Positions 8,276 to 20,838 of a DNA stretch of 64,000 bases are shown piece after piece. Made by a program: the position numbers and the translations under genes. The notes beneath the pieces were generated by a model. The model saw nothing but the letters and a program-made list of their open reading frames with translations. It made no database searches and was not told the DNA's origin. The first letter of the stretch is position 1; every line of letters starts with the position of its first letter. Source of the stretch: Oryzisolibacter sp. LB2S (GTDB lineage: Bacteria > Pseudomonadota > Gammaproteobacteria > Burkholderiales > Burkholderiaceae_C); contig NZ_CP160388.1 in the NCBI RefSeq assembly GCF_040732315.1, positions 3,376,494 through 3,440,493 of the forward strand, given 5' to 3'.

Positions 8276-9070
8276 ATGAACACCACTGACTGGGTGCTGG
8301 TCACCGGCGCGGCGCACCGCCTGGGGCGCGAGTTCGCCCTGGCCTTTGCCACCGCGGGCTGGAACGTGCTGTGCCACTACCGCGCGTCGCAGGCCGGCGC
8401 GCTGCAGACGCAGGCCGACGTGCGCGCCCTGGGGGCCGAATGCCTGCTGGTACAGGCCGATCTGGCCCAGCCCGAGGCGGGCACGCAGCTGCTCGCGCAA
8501 TGCGTGGACCTGGCCGGCCAGGCGCCGCGCTGCATCGTCAACAACGCCTCCATCTTCGAGGCCGACGACGCGCGCACGGCCAGCGCCCCGGCGCTGCTGC
8601 GGCATTTCCTGACCAACACCGCCACGCCGCTGCTGCTGGCCAACGCGCTGCACGCCTGGCTGTGCGCCCAGGGCCGGCCCGCCACGGGCGCCTACAGCGT
8701 GGTGCATGTGCTCGACCAGAAGGTGCACAACCTCAACCCCGACTATTTCTCCTACACCGTGAGCAAGCTCGCGCTCGAGCGCAGCGTGGCCTTGCAGGCG
8801 CAGGCGCTCGCGCCCCAGGTGCGCGTGTGCGGGCTCTCGCCCGGGCTGATCTACCTGAGCGGCCCGCAGACGCAGGACAACTTTGACCAGGCCGCCCAGG
8901 TCAACCTGCTGCGCCGGCCGATTGCGCCGGCCGACGTGGCGCGCTGCGCGCTGTTCATCGCCAGCAACCCCAGCCTCAACGGCTGCACGCTGCAGGCCGA
9001 CAACGGCCAGCACCTGGTGCCCCTGGAACGCGACGTGATGTTTGCCATCGCGGACAATCCGCGCCCATGA
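8276..9070 (+). CDS. folM: SDR oxidoreductase, pteridine-reductase/FolM-like
   Basis: A 264-residue short-chain dehydrogenase. The cofactor motif is TGAAHRLG, the TGxxxRxG form of pteridine reductases (PTR1/FolM) rather than the common TGxxxGxG, which implies NADPH use. NNAS is present, and the catalytic block is YFSYTVSKLALE (Y-x3-K). FolM makes tetrahydromonapterin or reduces dihydrofolate. Its 3' end overlaps folB by 4 bases (ATGA), supporting a pterin role. The symbol is assigned from motif plus context; another SDR activity is possible. Confidence 0.78.
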   Translation: MNTTDWVLVTGAAHRLGREFALAFATAGWNVLCHYRASQAGALQTQADVRALGAECLLVQADLAQPEAGTQLLAQCVDLAGQAPRCIVNNASIFEADDARTASAPALLRHFLTNTATPLLLANALHAWLCAQGRPATGAYSVVHVLDQKVHNLNPDYFSYTVSKLALERSVALQAQALAPQVRVCGLSPGLIYLSGPQTQDNFDQAAQVNLLRRPIAPADVARCALFIASNPSLNGCTLQADNGQHLVPLERDVMFAIADNPRP

Positions 9071-9480
9071 ATTCCATCCTGCTTGCCTTTGGCGCCCTGG
9101 ACGCGCGCCTGGCCACGCATTGCCGGGCCTTGAGCCTGCGCCGCCACGAGGTGGCCGTGCGCATCGGCGTGCACGCGCACGAGCGCCAGGGCGCGCAGCG
9201 CATGTGGTTCGACGTGGACCTGTGCGTCAAGCTCTCCCAGGCCCCTGCCGCGCGCGACCATATCTCCGAGACGCTGGACTACGACTTCGTGCGCGACGTG
9301 ATCGCGCGCGAGGTCGGCAGCCAGCACCACGAGCTGCAGGAGTCGCTGTGCGACGCCATCGCCGCGGCCCTGCTGCAGAGCGACGCGGTGCACGCCGTGC
9401 GCGTGGCCACGCGCAAGCCCGACATCTACCCCGACAGCGCATCCATAGGCGTGGAGCGGGTATGCATCAAGCCCTGGTGA
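9067..9480 (+). CDS. folB: Dihydroneopterin aldolase-family protein (FolB, first copy)
   Basis: A 137-residue T-fold protein. VRIGVHAHERQGAQRMWFDVDLCV matches the start of FolB, ETLDYDFVRDVI the central strand-helix, HHELQESLCDAI the segment with the catalytic Glu, and VRVATRKPDIYPDSASIGVE the C-terminal strands with the substrate-anchoring Pro region. FolB converts 7,8-dihydroneopterin to 6-hydroxymethyl-dihydropterin in folate synthesis. It overlaps the end of folM by 4 bases and is followed 4 bases later by a second FolB-like gene. One of the two may be FolX-like (epimerase). Confidence 0.85.
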   Translation: MNSILLAFGALDARLATHCRALSLRRHEVAVRIGVHAHERQGAQRMWFDVDLCVKLSQAPAARDHISETLDYDFVRDVIAREVGSQHHELQESLCDAIAAALLQSDAVHAVRVATRKPDIYPDSASIGVERVCIKPW

Positions 9481-9484
9481 AGCC

Positions 9485-9877
9485 GTGACCGATTTTTCTT
9501 ATCATTCGCGCCCCGGCGAGGGCCGGCAGGCGCTCACGCTCACCGGCCTGCGCTTTGACGCCAACCTGGGCATCCTGGACCATGAGAAGGCCGCGCCCCA
9601 GCCCATCCAGGTGGACGCCGAGCTCAACCTGGGCCCCCAGCCCCTGGCGCCGCGCGACGACGACATTCGCCATGTGCTGGACTACCGCAAGGTGCGCCAG
9701 ATCATCATCGACGAATGCACGGCCGAGCATGTGAACCTGCTCGAGAGCCTGATCGGCAAGCTCGCCCAGCGCCTGCTGCAGCTGCCCGGCGTGCTCGGCG
9801 TGCGCGTGAAGATCGCCAAACTGGAAATTTTTGATGACTGCGAAGTCGCCATTCGCGTCGAAACCGGACAGTGGTAA
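9485..9877 (+). CDS. Dihydroneopterin aldolase-family protein (second copy)
   Basis: A 130-residue T-fold protein with GTG start 4 bases after the first fol[18 protein letters not shown] is the FolB N-terminal strand; [15 protein letters not shown] and [17 protein letters not shown] carry the D-Y and the conserved Glu; [21 protein letters not shown] closes the fold. Sequence identity to the first copy looks low, so this is an old duplication or a distinct paralogue (FolB/FolX). Having both in tandem implies that they act on related pterins such as dihydroneopterin and dihydromonapterin. ttcA follows 8 bases later. Confidence 0.82.
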   Translation: MTDFSYHSRPGEGRQALTLTGLRFDANLGILDHEKAAPQPIQVDAELNLGPQPLAPRDDDIRHVLDYRKVRQIIIDECTAEHVNLLESLIGKLAQRLLQLPGVLGVRVKIAKLEIFDDCEVAIRVETGQW

Positions 9878-9884
9878 CAAACCC

Positions 9885-10817
9885 ATGAATGCACACCTGA
9901 ACGCATCCGACTGGATCGCCGAAGAACCCGCCACCGACACGCGCAAGATCGAGCGCGAGCAGATCAAGCTCGAAAAACGCCTGTGCCGCGAGGTCGGCCG
10001 CGCCATTACCGACTTCAACATGATCGAGGAGGGCGACCGCGTCATGGTCTGCATGTCCGGCGGCAAGGACAGCTACACGCTGCTGGACATCCTGCGCAAG
10101 CTGCAAAAGCGCGCCCCGGTCAAGTTCGACATCGTGGCCGTGAACCTGGACCAGAAGCAGCCCGGCTTTCCCGAGCATGTGCTGCCCGACTACTTCAAGA
10201 GCATTGGCGTCGAGTACCACATCGAGAACCAGGACACCTACAGCGTCGTCAAGCGCGTCGTGCCCGAGGGCAAGACCACCTGCAGCATGTGCTCGCGCCT
10301 GCGCCGCGCCATCCTCTACAAGGTGGCCGATGAGCTCAAGTGCACCAAGCTCGCGCTCGGCCATCACCGCGACGACATCGTGGCCACGCTGCTGCTCAAC
10401 CTGTTCTACGGCGGGCGCATGAAGGGCATGCCGCCCAAGCTGGTCAGCGACGACGGCAGGCATGTGGTGATCCGCCCGCTGTGCTACGTACCCGAGAAGG
10501 ACACGGCGCGCTGGGCCCAGTACCAGCAGTTTCCCATCATTCCCTGCAACCTCTGCGGCAGCCAGGAGGGCCTGCAGCGCGTGGTGGTGGGCGAGATGAT
10601 GCGCGAGTGGGACAAGAAATTCCCCGGCCGCATCGAGAGCATGCTGCGCGCCATGGGCCATGTGGTGACCACGCATCTGATGGACCCCAAGCTGCACGAC
10701 TTCAAGAACGCCCGCGCCACCGGCATTGCCGACCCCGAAGGCGACACGGCCTTCGACCATGAGGAATTTCCCATGACGCCCACGCTGCCGGGCATGCAGG
10801 TGGTGCAGCTCGGCTGA
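9885..10817 (+). CDS. ttcA: tRNA 2-thiocytidine(32) synthetase TtcA
   Basis: A 310-residue PP-loop ATPase. SGGKDS at residues 58-63 is the pyrophosphate-binding loop. CSMC (C133, C136) and CNLCG (C221, C224) are the two conserved CxxC pairs; in TtcA, cysteines from these bind the [4Fe-4S] cluster. The enzyme thiolates C32 of several tRNAs. The start at 9885 follows the second folB by 8 bases; an upstream in-frame ATG inside that gene is less likely. It is the last gene of the folM-folB-folB2-ttcA run. Confidence 0.95.
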   Translation: MNAHLNASDWIAEEPATDTRKIEREQIKLEKRLCREVGRAITDFNMIEEGDRVMVCMSGGKDSYTLLDILRKLQKRAPVKFDIVAVNLDQKQPGFPEHVLPDYFKSIGVEYHIENQDTYSVVKRVVPEGKTTCSMCSRLRRAILYKVADELKCTKLALGHHRDDIVATLLLNLFYGGRMKGMPPKLVSDDGRHVVIRPLCYVPEKDTARWAQYQQFPIIPCNLCGSQEGLQRVVVGEMMREWDKKFPGRIESMLRAMGHVVTTHLMDPKLHDFKNARATGIADPEGDTAFDHEEFPMTPTLPGMQVVQLG

Positions 10818-10873
10818 GCCCGCGCCGTACCATAGCGGCCGAACGGGCATGTCCGCCCGAAGGAGATTGCACC

Positions 10874-11557
10874 ATGGCAACCCTGCGCCATATCTGCACC
10901 CTGGCCCTGTGCGCGGCCGCTCTCGTGCTGGCCGGCTGCGCCGGGCCGCGCCGGGTGGAAAGCAGCGTCAACAGCTATTCCACCCTGACCACGCTGCCCA
11001 GCCCGCCGACCTACCGCTTCGAGCGCCTGCCCTCGCAGCAGCAGCATGCCGCGGCCTTTGCCCCCATTGAGCAGCTGGCCGAGGCCGCACTCGCGCGCGT
11101 GGGCCTGCGCCGCGACGATGCCCACCCGCGCCTGATCGCACAGCTGGGCGTGGAGGGCGGCTACGCCACGCCGCGCTACTGGCCCTATTACGGCTCCTAC
11201 TACGGCCCCGCCTCCCCCTACTATGGCCGCTGGGGCTGGGGCCTGGGCTACGGCGGCCCCTGGGGCTGGGGCTGGGGCATGAACTGGATGATGGACGCCC
11301 CGCCCACGCTCTACCACCGCCGGGTCAGTCTGGTGCTGCGCGACGCGGCCGGCGGACAGGTGGTGTACGAGACCTCGGCCCTCTACGAGGACGTGTGGAC
11401 GCGCGACCCCGACATCTACGGCGTGCTGTTCGACCAGGCGCTCAGCGGCTTTCCGCAGCCGCCCCAGGGCGAGCGCACGCTGCGCACCGACATGCAGCCC
11501 GCCGCCAAGGCGGCGCCCAAGACAGCGGCCGAGCCCGCGCCGGCAGCGACAAAGTAG
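10874..11557 (+). CDS. DUF4136 lipoprotein
   Basis: A 227-residue protein preceded by GAAGGAG. The signal peptide ends in the lipobox LAGC (Cys near residue 23), so it is lipid-anchored in the envelope. The DUF4136 core includes YSTLTTLPSPPTYRFERLPS and the helix with VGLRRDDAHPRLIAQLGV. Between residues about 95 and 140 is a striking Tyr/Gly/Trp-rich stretch with repeated YYG, YGG and WGWG. The C-terminal 25 residues are Ala/Lys-rich. The function of the family is unknown; many members are near porins or stress genes. Confidence 0.8.
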   Translation: MATLRHICTLALCAAALVLAGCAGPRRVESSVNSYSTLTTLPSPPTYRFERLPSQQQHAAAFAPIEQLAEAALARVGLRRDDAHPRLIAQLGVEGGYATPRYWPYYGSYYGPASPYYGRWGWGLGYGGPWGWGWGMNWMMDAPPTLYHRRVSLVLRDAAGGQVVYETSALYEDVWTRDPDIYGVLFDQALSGFPQPPQGERTLRTDMQPAAKAAPKTAAEPAPAATK

Positions 11558-11673
11558 TTTGCAAAGCTGAACCATTCCCGCGCCCTCCCGCGCCAACGCG
11601 CGCGCCGGGGCGTGATAAGGTGATTTTTCGCGCCCGCATCGGCGCGCAGCACCCATCGCCACAAGGAGTCACC

Positions 11674-12099
11674 ATGAAGCACCTCATCCCCACCACCCTG
11701 CTGCTGGCCGCCCTGGGCGGCCTGGGCCTGAGCGCGCAGGCCGCCGGCCTGGGCGACGCGCTGCGCGGCCAGCTCGGCGGCGCCGCCGGCGGCGCATCGC
11801 CCCTGTCGGCCCTGGGGCTGACCAGCTCGGCCACGGCGGGCAACGCCGCCGGCGTGATCACCTACTGCATGAAGAACAACTACCTGAACGCCGACAAGGC
11901 CGCGCAGGTCAAGGACCAGCTCCTGGGCAAGATGGGCCTGGGCCCCAAGGAAGAGCCCAAGGACGAGGGTTACAAGAGCGGCCTGTCGGGCCTGGTCACG
12001 GGCTCGGGCGGCAAGAGCTTCAACCTCGACAAGATCAAGGGCGACCTCAAGGAAAAGGCCTGCGACTACGTGCTCGACAACGCCAAGTCGCTGCTCTGA
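11674..12099 (+). CDS. DUF2501 secreted protein
   Basis: A 141-residue protein with a clear Sec signal peptide (cleavage around SAQA/AGLGD, residue 23). The mature part has the DUF2501 features SPLSALGLTSSATAGNAAGVI, YCMKNNYLN, and a C-terminal CDYVLDNAKSLL. The two cysteines could form a disulfide. AAGGAG lies 7 bases before the ATG. Function is unknown; E. coli YjjA is the best-known family member. It follows the DUF4136 gene after 116 bases. Confidence 0.82.
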   Translation: MKHLIPTTLLLAALGGLGLSAQAAGLGDALRGQLGGAAGGASPLSALGLTSSATAGNAAGVITYCMKNNYLNADKAAQVKDQLLGKMGLGPKEEPKDEGYKSGLSGLVTGSGGKSFNLDKIKGDLKEKACDYVLDNAKSLL

Positions 12100-12106
12100 A
12101 CGCCGC

Positions 12107-12754
12107 ATGCAAGCCACCCGCATCATCGCCGTGCGCCACGGCGAAACCGCCTGGAACGTGGACACGCGCATCCAGGGCCACCTGGACATTCCGCTCAACG
12201 ACACGGGCCTGTGGCAGGCGCGCCAGCTGGGCCAGGCGCTGGCCGAGGAGCGCGTGGCCGCCATCTACAGCAGCGACCTGCAGCGCGCCTATGCGACGGC
12301 CCAGGCCGTGGCCGACAGCACGGGCGCGCCGCTGGCCCGCACGCGCGGCCTGCGCGAGCGCAGCTTCGGCGACTTCCAGGGCCGCACCTTCCGCGAGATC
12401 GAGGAACAGTCCCCCGAGCAGGCGCTGCGCTGGCGCAAGCGCGACCCGCATTTCGTGCCCGAGGGCGGCGGCGAATCGCTGGTCATGCTGCGCGAGCGCA
12501 TCGCCTGCACCGTCGACGAACTTGCCGCGCGCCACCGCGGCCAGCAGATCGTGCTCGTGGCCCATGGCGGCGTGATGGACATGCTCTACCGCCTGGCCAC
12601 GCGCCTGGACCTGCAGGCGCCGCGCACCTGGCAGCTCACCAACGCCGCCATCAACCGCCTGCTGTGGACCGGCGACCACGGCCTGACCCTCGTGGGCTGG
12701 GCCGATACCCAGCACCTGGACGCGCTGCAGGGGCGCGACGAAAGCCACGCATAG
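12107..12754 (+). CDS. Histidine phosphatase family protein (phosphoglycerate mutase-like)
   Basis: A 215-residue protein. AVRHGETAWN near the N-terminus holds the nucleophilic His and RHG signature; YSSDLQRAYATA, RERSFGDFQG and LVAHGGVMDML supply the second Arg, the acid Glu and the second His. These cytoplasmic enzymes remove phosphate through a phosphohistidine. The substrate is uncertain: cofactor-dependent phosphoglycerate mutase-like, CobC-like or a general phosphatase. It starts 7 bases after the DUF2501 gene. Confidence 0.88.
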   Translation: MQATRIIAVRHGETAWNVDTRIQGHLDIPLNDTGLWQARQLGQALAEERVAAIYSSDLQRAYATAQAVADSTGAPLARTRGLRERSFGDFQGRTFREIEEQSPEQALRWRKRDPHFVPEGGGESLVMLRERIACTVDELAARHRGQQIVLVAHGGVMDMLYRLATRLDLQAPRTWQLTNAAINRLLWTGDHGLTLVGWADTQHLDALQGRDESHA

Positions 12755-12785
12755 CCAGAGAGGCCGTGAACAGCCCGCGCCCATG

Positions 12786-12910
12786 ACGTGGTGGTGAAAC
12801 CTGGATCCCCGCCTTCGCGGGGATGACGCAGGGGGAAGCTCGTGGGCTGGGCCGACATCGCGGGGATGACGGGGGGAAGCATGGTGCATGGTGGTGAAAC
12901 CTCGATCGCC
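12786..12910. repeat. Mosaic of REP-like and duplicated short blocks
   Basis: A full GGATCCCCGCC-TT-CGCGGGGATGAC element lies at 12802-12827. GTGGTGAAACCT occurs on either side, and CGCGGGGATGACG followed by GGGGGGAAGC-like sequence occurs twice. A 17-base block, CTCGTGGGCTGGGCCGA, at 12839 duplicates one in the end of the upstream phosphatase gene (12689). The spacer looks built by repeated short duplications. Confidence 0.65.
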
Positions 12911-13011
12911 GTCCCGGATCAATGTCCGGACATGAGGCGGGCCTTTGATCGGTTGTTTGCTGGAGAGAGACCAAGGGCGCACACGCATGGCGCGGACCGG
13001 CGCGTCCTGCC

Positions 13012-13764
13012 ATGATCGCGCGCCACCTGTTCACGCAAGCCATGACCGCCTCGCTACCCGATTCGCGCCTGTCCGCCATTCCCTCGCCATCGCGGCCCAC
13101 GCATCACCGTTGGTTCTGGCCCATGCTGGTCTGCGCCATGCTGTCCACGGCGACCGGCGCGCTGGGGCTGAGCTACTGGCACTGGCTGTTCAAGCCCCTG
13201 ACGATGGTGGCGGCTATTGTTTATGTAGCTGTCAGCGCTTGTCACACGGGCGCCAGAGCCATTTTTCACCCTCAATCCCCCTACCCCTGGCTGCTCGGCG
13301 CCCTGCTGGGGTCGCTGGCCGGCGACGTGTTTCTGATGCTGCCGGGCAACTGGTTCGTCCCCGGGCTGGTGAGCTTTCTGCTGGCGCATCTGTGCTACAT
13401 CGCGCTGTTCGGCCAGGGCGTGCCGTGGTTTGGCGCGCGCGCCGCGCTGCTGGTCACGCTGGCGCTGGGTGTGGGCATGTACGCCTTTCTCTGGCAGGGC
13501 GGCCTGCCCGCCGCGCTGCGCCTGCCGGTGGCCGCCTACGTGCTGGTCATCGCCCTGATGGCGGCGCAGGCCTGGGCGCGGCGCGCGGCGCTGCCGGGGC
13601 GGCCGGCGCTGCTGGTGGCGCTGGGCGCCTGCTGCTTCATGCTCAGCGACGCGCTGCTGGCCACCAACCGCTTCGTGCAGCCGCTGCCGCTGGCGCAGCT
13701 GTGGGTGCTGGCCAGCTACTACGCGGCGCAGCTGCTCATCGTGGCCGGCGTGCTGCGCGCACGC

Positions 13765-13770
<6 letters not shown>
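13012..13770 (+). CDS. YhhN-family membrane protein (lysoplasmalogenase-like)
   Basis: A 252-residue protein with about eight hydrophobic helices. GDVFLMLPG and the helix AHLCYIALF are the conserved YhhN/TMEM86 acidic and His-Tyr motifs; a second Asp, in [11 protein letters not shown], is also conserved. The mammalian homologue TMEM86B hydrolyses lysoplasmalogens; the bacterial substrate is probably a related ether lipid or unknown. ATG 13042 is an alternative start (242 residues). A dispersed repeat copy encodes part of a loop after the second helix. The stop overlaps the convergent ABC ATPase gene by 6 bases. Confidence 0.82.
13220..13268 (+). repeat. Dispersed palindromic repeat, copy inside the yhhN-like gene
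   Basis: TGTAGCTGTCAGCGCTTGTC, 4 bases, then GGGCGCCAGAGCCATTTTT. It is read as V-A-V-S-A, the same frame as most copies, then C-H-T-G-A-R-A-I-F. It is inserted between two membrane helices. Confidence 0.75.
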
Positions 13771-14502
<732 letters not shown>

Positions 14503-14506
14503 GGCA

Positions 14507-15748
<1,242 letters not shown>

Positions 15749-17025
15749 TCAGCGCCCCACGCTCTGCAGCAGGGCCGTGCCCGCGTCGTCGCCCGCGTCG
15801 CCCGCGGCGCGCCGGCCCTGCCAGGCGACGGTGCGGGCGCGCACGCGCGTGCCCGGCGCCAGGCCAGGCGCGCGCAGCACCAGGTCGCCCTCGGCCAGGC
15901 CGTCCTGCACCTCGAAGGCTTCGAGCGTGCGCAGGCCCACGCGCACCTGGCGCGTGACGGCGCGCCCGTCCTGCAGCACCAGCAGCTCGGCGCTGTCGCC
16001 GCGGATGGCCGAGCGCAGCACGGACAGCGGCAGCGCCAGCGCCTGGGCGCGCCGGCCCGTCTCGACCTCGACCGAGAGCGTCATGTCCTCGCGCAGAAAG
16101 TCGGGCGGCGGCTCCTGCAGCGCCAGCTTGACCTCGATGGAGCCACGCTGCGCGTCCACGCCCGGGGCGATGCTGAGCACGCGCGCGGCCAGGGGCCGGT
16201 CGGCAAAGGCGTCGGCCACCACGGCGGCGTTCTGGCCCGGTCGCAGCTGCTGCAGAAAGCGCTCGTCCACCTGGGCCACGACCTCGGTCGGCCCGGCGAG
16301 CGCCAGCGCCAGCAGCGCCTTGCCCGGCTGCACGATCTGGCCCGGCTCCACGCTGCGCAGGATGACGCGGCCCTCGGCCGGCGCGACCAGCGCCGTCTGC
16401 GCCAGGCGCGCCTTGGCCAGCGCGGTGGCCGCGTCGGCCGCGCCCAACTGCGCGCGCGCCTGCACGAGGTCGGTGCCGCCATCGCCCTGGGCCTGCCACT
16501 GGGCCTGGGCCGCGGCCTGCTGGGCCAGCGCCACGTCGAGCGCGCGGCGCGCCTCGTCGAGCTGCGCCGGGCTGTAGAAGCCCTGCGCCACCAGCGGCCG
16601 CACGCGGTCGTAGTGCGCCTGCGCGGCGCGCACGCCGGCCTGCATTTGTTCCAGCTGGGCCTGCACCGCGTGGCGGCCGGTGCTGCGCAGGCCGGACAGG
16701 CGGGCCTGGGCCTGGCGCGCGCTGGCCTGGGCCTGGGTGAGCGCGGCGCGCGCCTCGTCCTCCTCGAGCTGCACCAGCAGCTGGCCGGCGCGCACGGCGT
16801 CGCCCTCGTCGACGAGCACGCGCTGCACGCGCGCGGTGACGGTGCTGCCCAGCTCCACGCGAGTCTGCGCCTGCACGCGGGCCGAGAACTGCAGGCTGCG
16901 CACCAGCGGCGCCTGGCGCGGCGCCACGGCATCGACCTGCACCGGGCGCCACGCCAGCCACAGGCCAGCGGCCAGCAACGCAAGGCCCAGCGCCAGCGCC
17001 CAGGCCATGCGCGCGGAGGGGCGCC

Positions 17026-17029
<4 letters not shown>
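15749..17029 (-). CDS. HlyD/MacA-like periplasmic adaptor
   Basis: A 426-residue membrane-fusion protein with one N-terminal helix (about residues 9-27). A lipoyl/biotinyl-like half is visible in [20 protein letters not shown], a long Ala/Gln-rich coiled-coil hairpin spans roughly residues 100-215, and the second lipoyl half ([20 protein letters not shown]) and beta-barrel follow. It would link the inner-membrane ABC pair to an outer-membrane channel. It overlaps ruvB by 4 bases, an unusual coupling of DNA repair with export. Confidence 0.88.
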
Positions 17030-18108
<1,079 letters not shown>

Positions 18109-18294
18109 GCCAGCGGAGAGAAAGCCTGTGAGAGCGGCGCGCGCATTGTCCCCCATCCACCCGGCCCGCCCTGGTGCCAGAGCAGCGACACGGCCATTGG
18201 GTAACATCGCTGCCTTCGCGCACGCGCGCCCGTATCCCTTTTGAGAACCTGCGCGGCCCCGCACGGGCCGGCGCCGTCTCCCAGCGAGAACCCC

Positions 18295-18924
18295 ATGACC
18301 ACCCCCACCCCCCCGAGTTTTTTCAGCCGCATTGCCATCGCCATCGGCAGCTTTTTCGCCATCCTGGGCAATGCCCGCCTGGCCGGCGACATCACGCGCC
18401 TGCGCGCGGGCGAGCCACTGGCCGCCGATGCGCCCCCGAAGGAGGTGCGCGTGGAGGTGCCGGTGGAGAAGATCATCGAGACCCGCATCGAGGTGCCCGT
18501 CGAAAAGCTGGTCGAGAAAATCGTCGAAAAACATGTGGAGGTCTCCAACGACACCGCGGCCCTGCAGCTTTTGGGCCTGCTGCAGCGCGAGGCGCGCTTT
18601 GTGGACTTCATCCAGGAGGACGTGGCGCCCTATGCCGACGCCGAGATCGGCGCCGCCGCGCGCGTGGTGCACGCGGGCTGCCGCAAGGTGCTGGCCGAGC
18701 ATTTCACGCTCGCGCCCGTGCGCGCCGAGGCCGAGGGCAGCCGCGTGACGCTGGCCGCCGGCTTCGACGCCGCCGCCGTGCGCCTGAGCGGCAACGTGGT
18801 CGGCCAGGCGCCGTTCACGGGCCAGCTCACCCACCGCGGCTGGCAGGCCACCGAGGTGCGCCTGCCGCAGCTGACCGACGCACGCGCCGCCGCCATCATT
18901 GCCCAGGCCGAGGTGGAGCTCTAA
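18295..18924 (+). CDS. DUF2760 protein, first gene of an Hsp70 cassette
   Basis: A 209-residue protein. A hydrophobic N-terminal segment (residues 8-27, [18 protein letters not shown]) could be a membrane anchor. A Val/Glu/Lys-rich region with repeated VEVPVEK and VEK follows, then the DUF2760 domain (about residues 85-209) with [29 protein letters not shown] and [19 protein letters not shown]. The function is unknown. It is 3 bases upstream of an Hsp70-like gene. DUF2760 genes next to two Hsp70-like genes are, to my knowledge, a recurrent set in proteobacteria. Confidence 0.82.
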   Translation: MTTPTPPSFFSRIAIAIGSFFAILGNARLAGDITRLRAGEPLAADAPPKEVRVEVPVEKIIETRIEVPVEKLVEKIVEKHVEVSNDTAALQLLGLLQREARFVDFIQEDVAPYADAEIGAAARVVHAGCRKVLAEHFTLAPVRAEAEGSRVTLAAGFDAAAVRLSGNVVGQAPFTGQLTHRGWQATEVRLPQLTDARAAAIIAQAEVEL

Positions 18925-18927
18925 GCC

Positions 18928-20838
18928 ATGAACACTACGAATACGATAGCTGCCAGCGCATACGCAGCAAGCGCCAGCAGCCAAAATCATGCCCAATTCA
19001 GCCTGGGCATAGACCTGGGCACCACGCACTGCGCCCTGTCCTGGGTGGACCGCGCCGCCAGCGATGGCGAGAACGTGGTCCAGGGCGTGCTGGACATTCC
19101 CCAGCTCTGCGGCCCGGCGAGCGTGCAGGCACTGCCGCTGCTGCCCTCCTTTTTGTACCTGCCGCACGAGAGCGAGCTCACGGCCGCCGACCGGGCCCTG
19201 CCCTGGGGCGGCGACGCGCCCGGCCTCATCGGCGAGCTCGCGCGCCAGCGCGGTGCGGCCACGCCGATACGGCTGGTCGCGAGCGCCAAGAGCTGGCTGT
19301 GCCACCCCGGCGTGGACCGGCGCGCGCCGCTGCTGCCGGCCGACGCGCCGCCCGAGGTGCAGCGCGTCTCGCCACTGGCGGCCAGCACGCTCTACCTGCA
19401 GCACCTCAAGAGCGCCTGGGACGGCGCCCACCCCGAGGCGCCGTTCGACGCCCAGGACATCACCGTGACCATCCCCGCGTCGTTCGACCCGGCCGCGCGC
19501 GAGCTCACGGCCGAGGCCTGCCGCGCCGCGGGTTTCCAAAGGCTCACGCTGCTCGAGGAACCCCAGGCCGCGCTCTACAGCTGGATACAGGCAAGCGGCG
19601 GCGGCTGGCGCAAGCAGGTGTCGCATGGCGACGTGATCCTGGTCGTGGACGTGGGCGGCGGCACGACCGATCTGTCGCTGATCGCCGTGCGCGAGCAGGA
19701 CGGCAACCTGGAGCTGCAGCGCGTGGCCGTGGGCGAGCACATCCTGCTCGGCGGCGACAACATGGACCTGGCCCTGGCCTACGGCGTGGCGCGCAAGCTC
19801 GCGGCCGAGGGCAAGCAGCTCGACGCCTGGCAGACCCGGGCCCTGGCCCACGGCTGCCGCGCCGCCAAGGAGCAGCTGCTGACTGACGAGACGCTCGAGG
19901 CCGTGCCCGTGGTCGTGCCCAGCCGCGGCAGCAAACTGATTGGCGGCAGCCTGCGCACCGAGGTCACGCGCGCCGAGGTGCTGCAGCTGCTGGTCGAGGG
20001 CTTCTTCCCCCCGGTTGCCGTGAGCGACAAGCCGGTGCAGCGCGCGCGCGCCGCGCTCACCCAGCTGGGCCTGCCCTACGCGCAGGACGCGGCCGTCACG
20101 CGCCACCTGGCGGCCTTTCTCACGCGCCAGGCCGGCGCCACGGCGCAGATCGAGGGCCTGCAGGCCACGCAGGCCGAGGGCGCGAGCTTTCTGCATCCCA
20201 CGGCCGTGCTGTTCAACGGCGGCGTGCTCAAGGCCGCGCCCATCGAGCGCCGCATCCTCGAGGTGCTCAACGGCTGGCTGGCCGCCGAGGGCGCGCCGCC
20301 CGCGCGCCTGCTCACGGGCGCCCACCTGGACCTGGCGGTGGCGCGCGGCGCCGCCTACTTCGGCCATGTCGCGGCCGCGGGCCGCGGCGTGCGCATACGC
20401 GGCGGCACGGCGCAGAGCTACTACGTGGGCATCGAATCCAACATGCCGGCCATCCCCGGCATGGAGCCGCCGATCTCCGCCCTGTGCCTGGCGCCCTTCG
20501 GCATGGAAGAAGGCACGGAGGTGACGCTAGAGGCCCAGGAATTCGGCCTGGTCGTGGGCGAGCCGGTGCGCCTGCGCTTCTTCGGCTCCAGCGTGCGCCG
20601 CAGCGATCAAGTAGGTACCCTGCTTGAGTTCTGGGGCCCCGAGGAGCTCGTGGAGCTGCAGGAGATACAAGCCCAGCTGCCCGCCGAGGGCCGCACGCCC
20701 GGCGAGGTCGTGCCCGTGCAGCTGCATGCGCGCGTGACCGATATCGGCACCCTGGAGCTCTACGCCGTGCCCGTGGGCGGCAGCGAGCGCTGGAAGGTGG
20801 AGTTCGACACGCGCGCGGGCGCCGCGGCCACCCCATGA
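18928..20838 (+). CDS. Hsp70-family protein (first of two)
   Basis: A 636-residue actin-fold ATPase. [13 protein letters not shown] (from residue 27) is the phosphate-1 loop, [16 protein letters not shown] phosphate-2, and [16 protein letters not shown] the adenosine region; [12 protein letters not shown] is shared with the second Hsp70 of the cassette. A shorter C-terminal substrate-binding-like beta region (about residues 460-636) follows, and no DnaK-like lid or EEVD tail is seen. The N-terminal 25 residues are largely encoded by a dispersed repeat copy. It overlaps the downstream nuclease gene by 4 bases (ATGA). It probably acts as a specialised chaperone or ATP switch; the client is unknown. 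Confidence 0.85.
   Translation: MNTTNTIAASAYAASASSQNHAQFSLGIDLGTTHCALSWVDRAASDGENVVQGVLDIPQLCGPASVQALPLLPSFLYLPHESELTAADRALPWGGDAPGLIGELARQRGAATPIRLVASAKSWLCHPGVDRRAPLLPADAPPEVQRVSPLAASTLYLQHLKSAWDGAHPEAPFDAQDITVTIPASFDPAARELTAEACRAAGFQRLTLLEEPQAALYSWIQASGGGWRKQVSHGDVILVVDVGGGTTDLSLIAVREQDGNLELQRVAVGEHILLGGDNMDLALAYGVARKLAAEGKQLDAWQTRALAHGCRAAKEQLLTDETLEAVPVVVPSRGSKLIGGSLRTEVTRAEVLQLLVEGFFPPVAVSDKPVQRARAALTQLGLPYAQDAAVTRHLAAFLTRQAGATAQIEGLQATQAEGASFLHPTAVLFNGGVLKAAPIERRILEVLNGWLAAEGAPPARLLTGAHLDLAVARGAAYFGHVAAAGRGVRIRGGTAQSYYVGIESNMPAIPGMEPPISALCLAPFGMEEGTEVTLEAQEFGLVVGEPVRLRFFGSSVRRSDQVGTLLEFWGPEELVELQEIQAQLPAEGRTPGEVVPVQLHARVTDIGTLELYAVPVGGSERWKVEFDTRAGAAATP
18941..18990 (+). repeat. Dispersed palindromic repeat at the N-terminus of the first Hsp70
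   Basis: CGATAGCTGCCAGCGC, a short loop, then GCAAGCGCCAGCAGCCAAAAT. It is read as [15 protein letters not shown] and forms most of the residues before the first Hsp70 strand, so the annotated N-terminus is repeat-derived. Confidence 0.75.
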
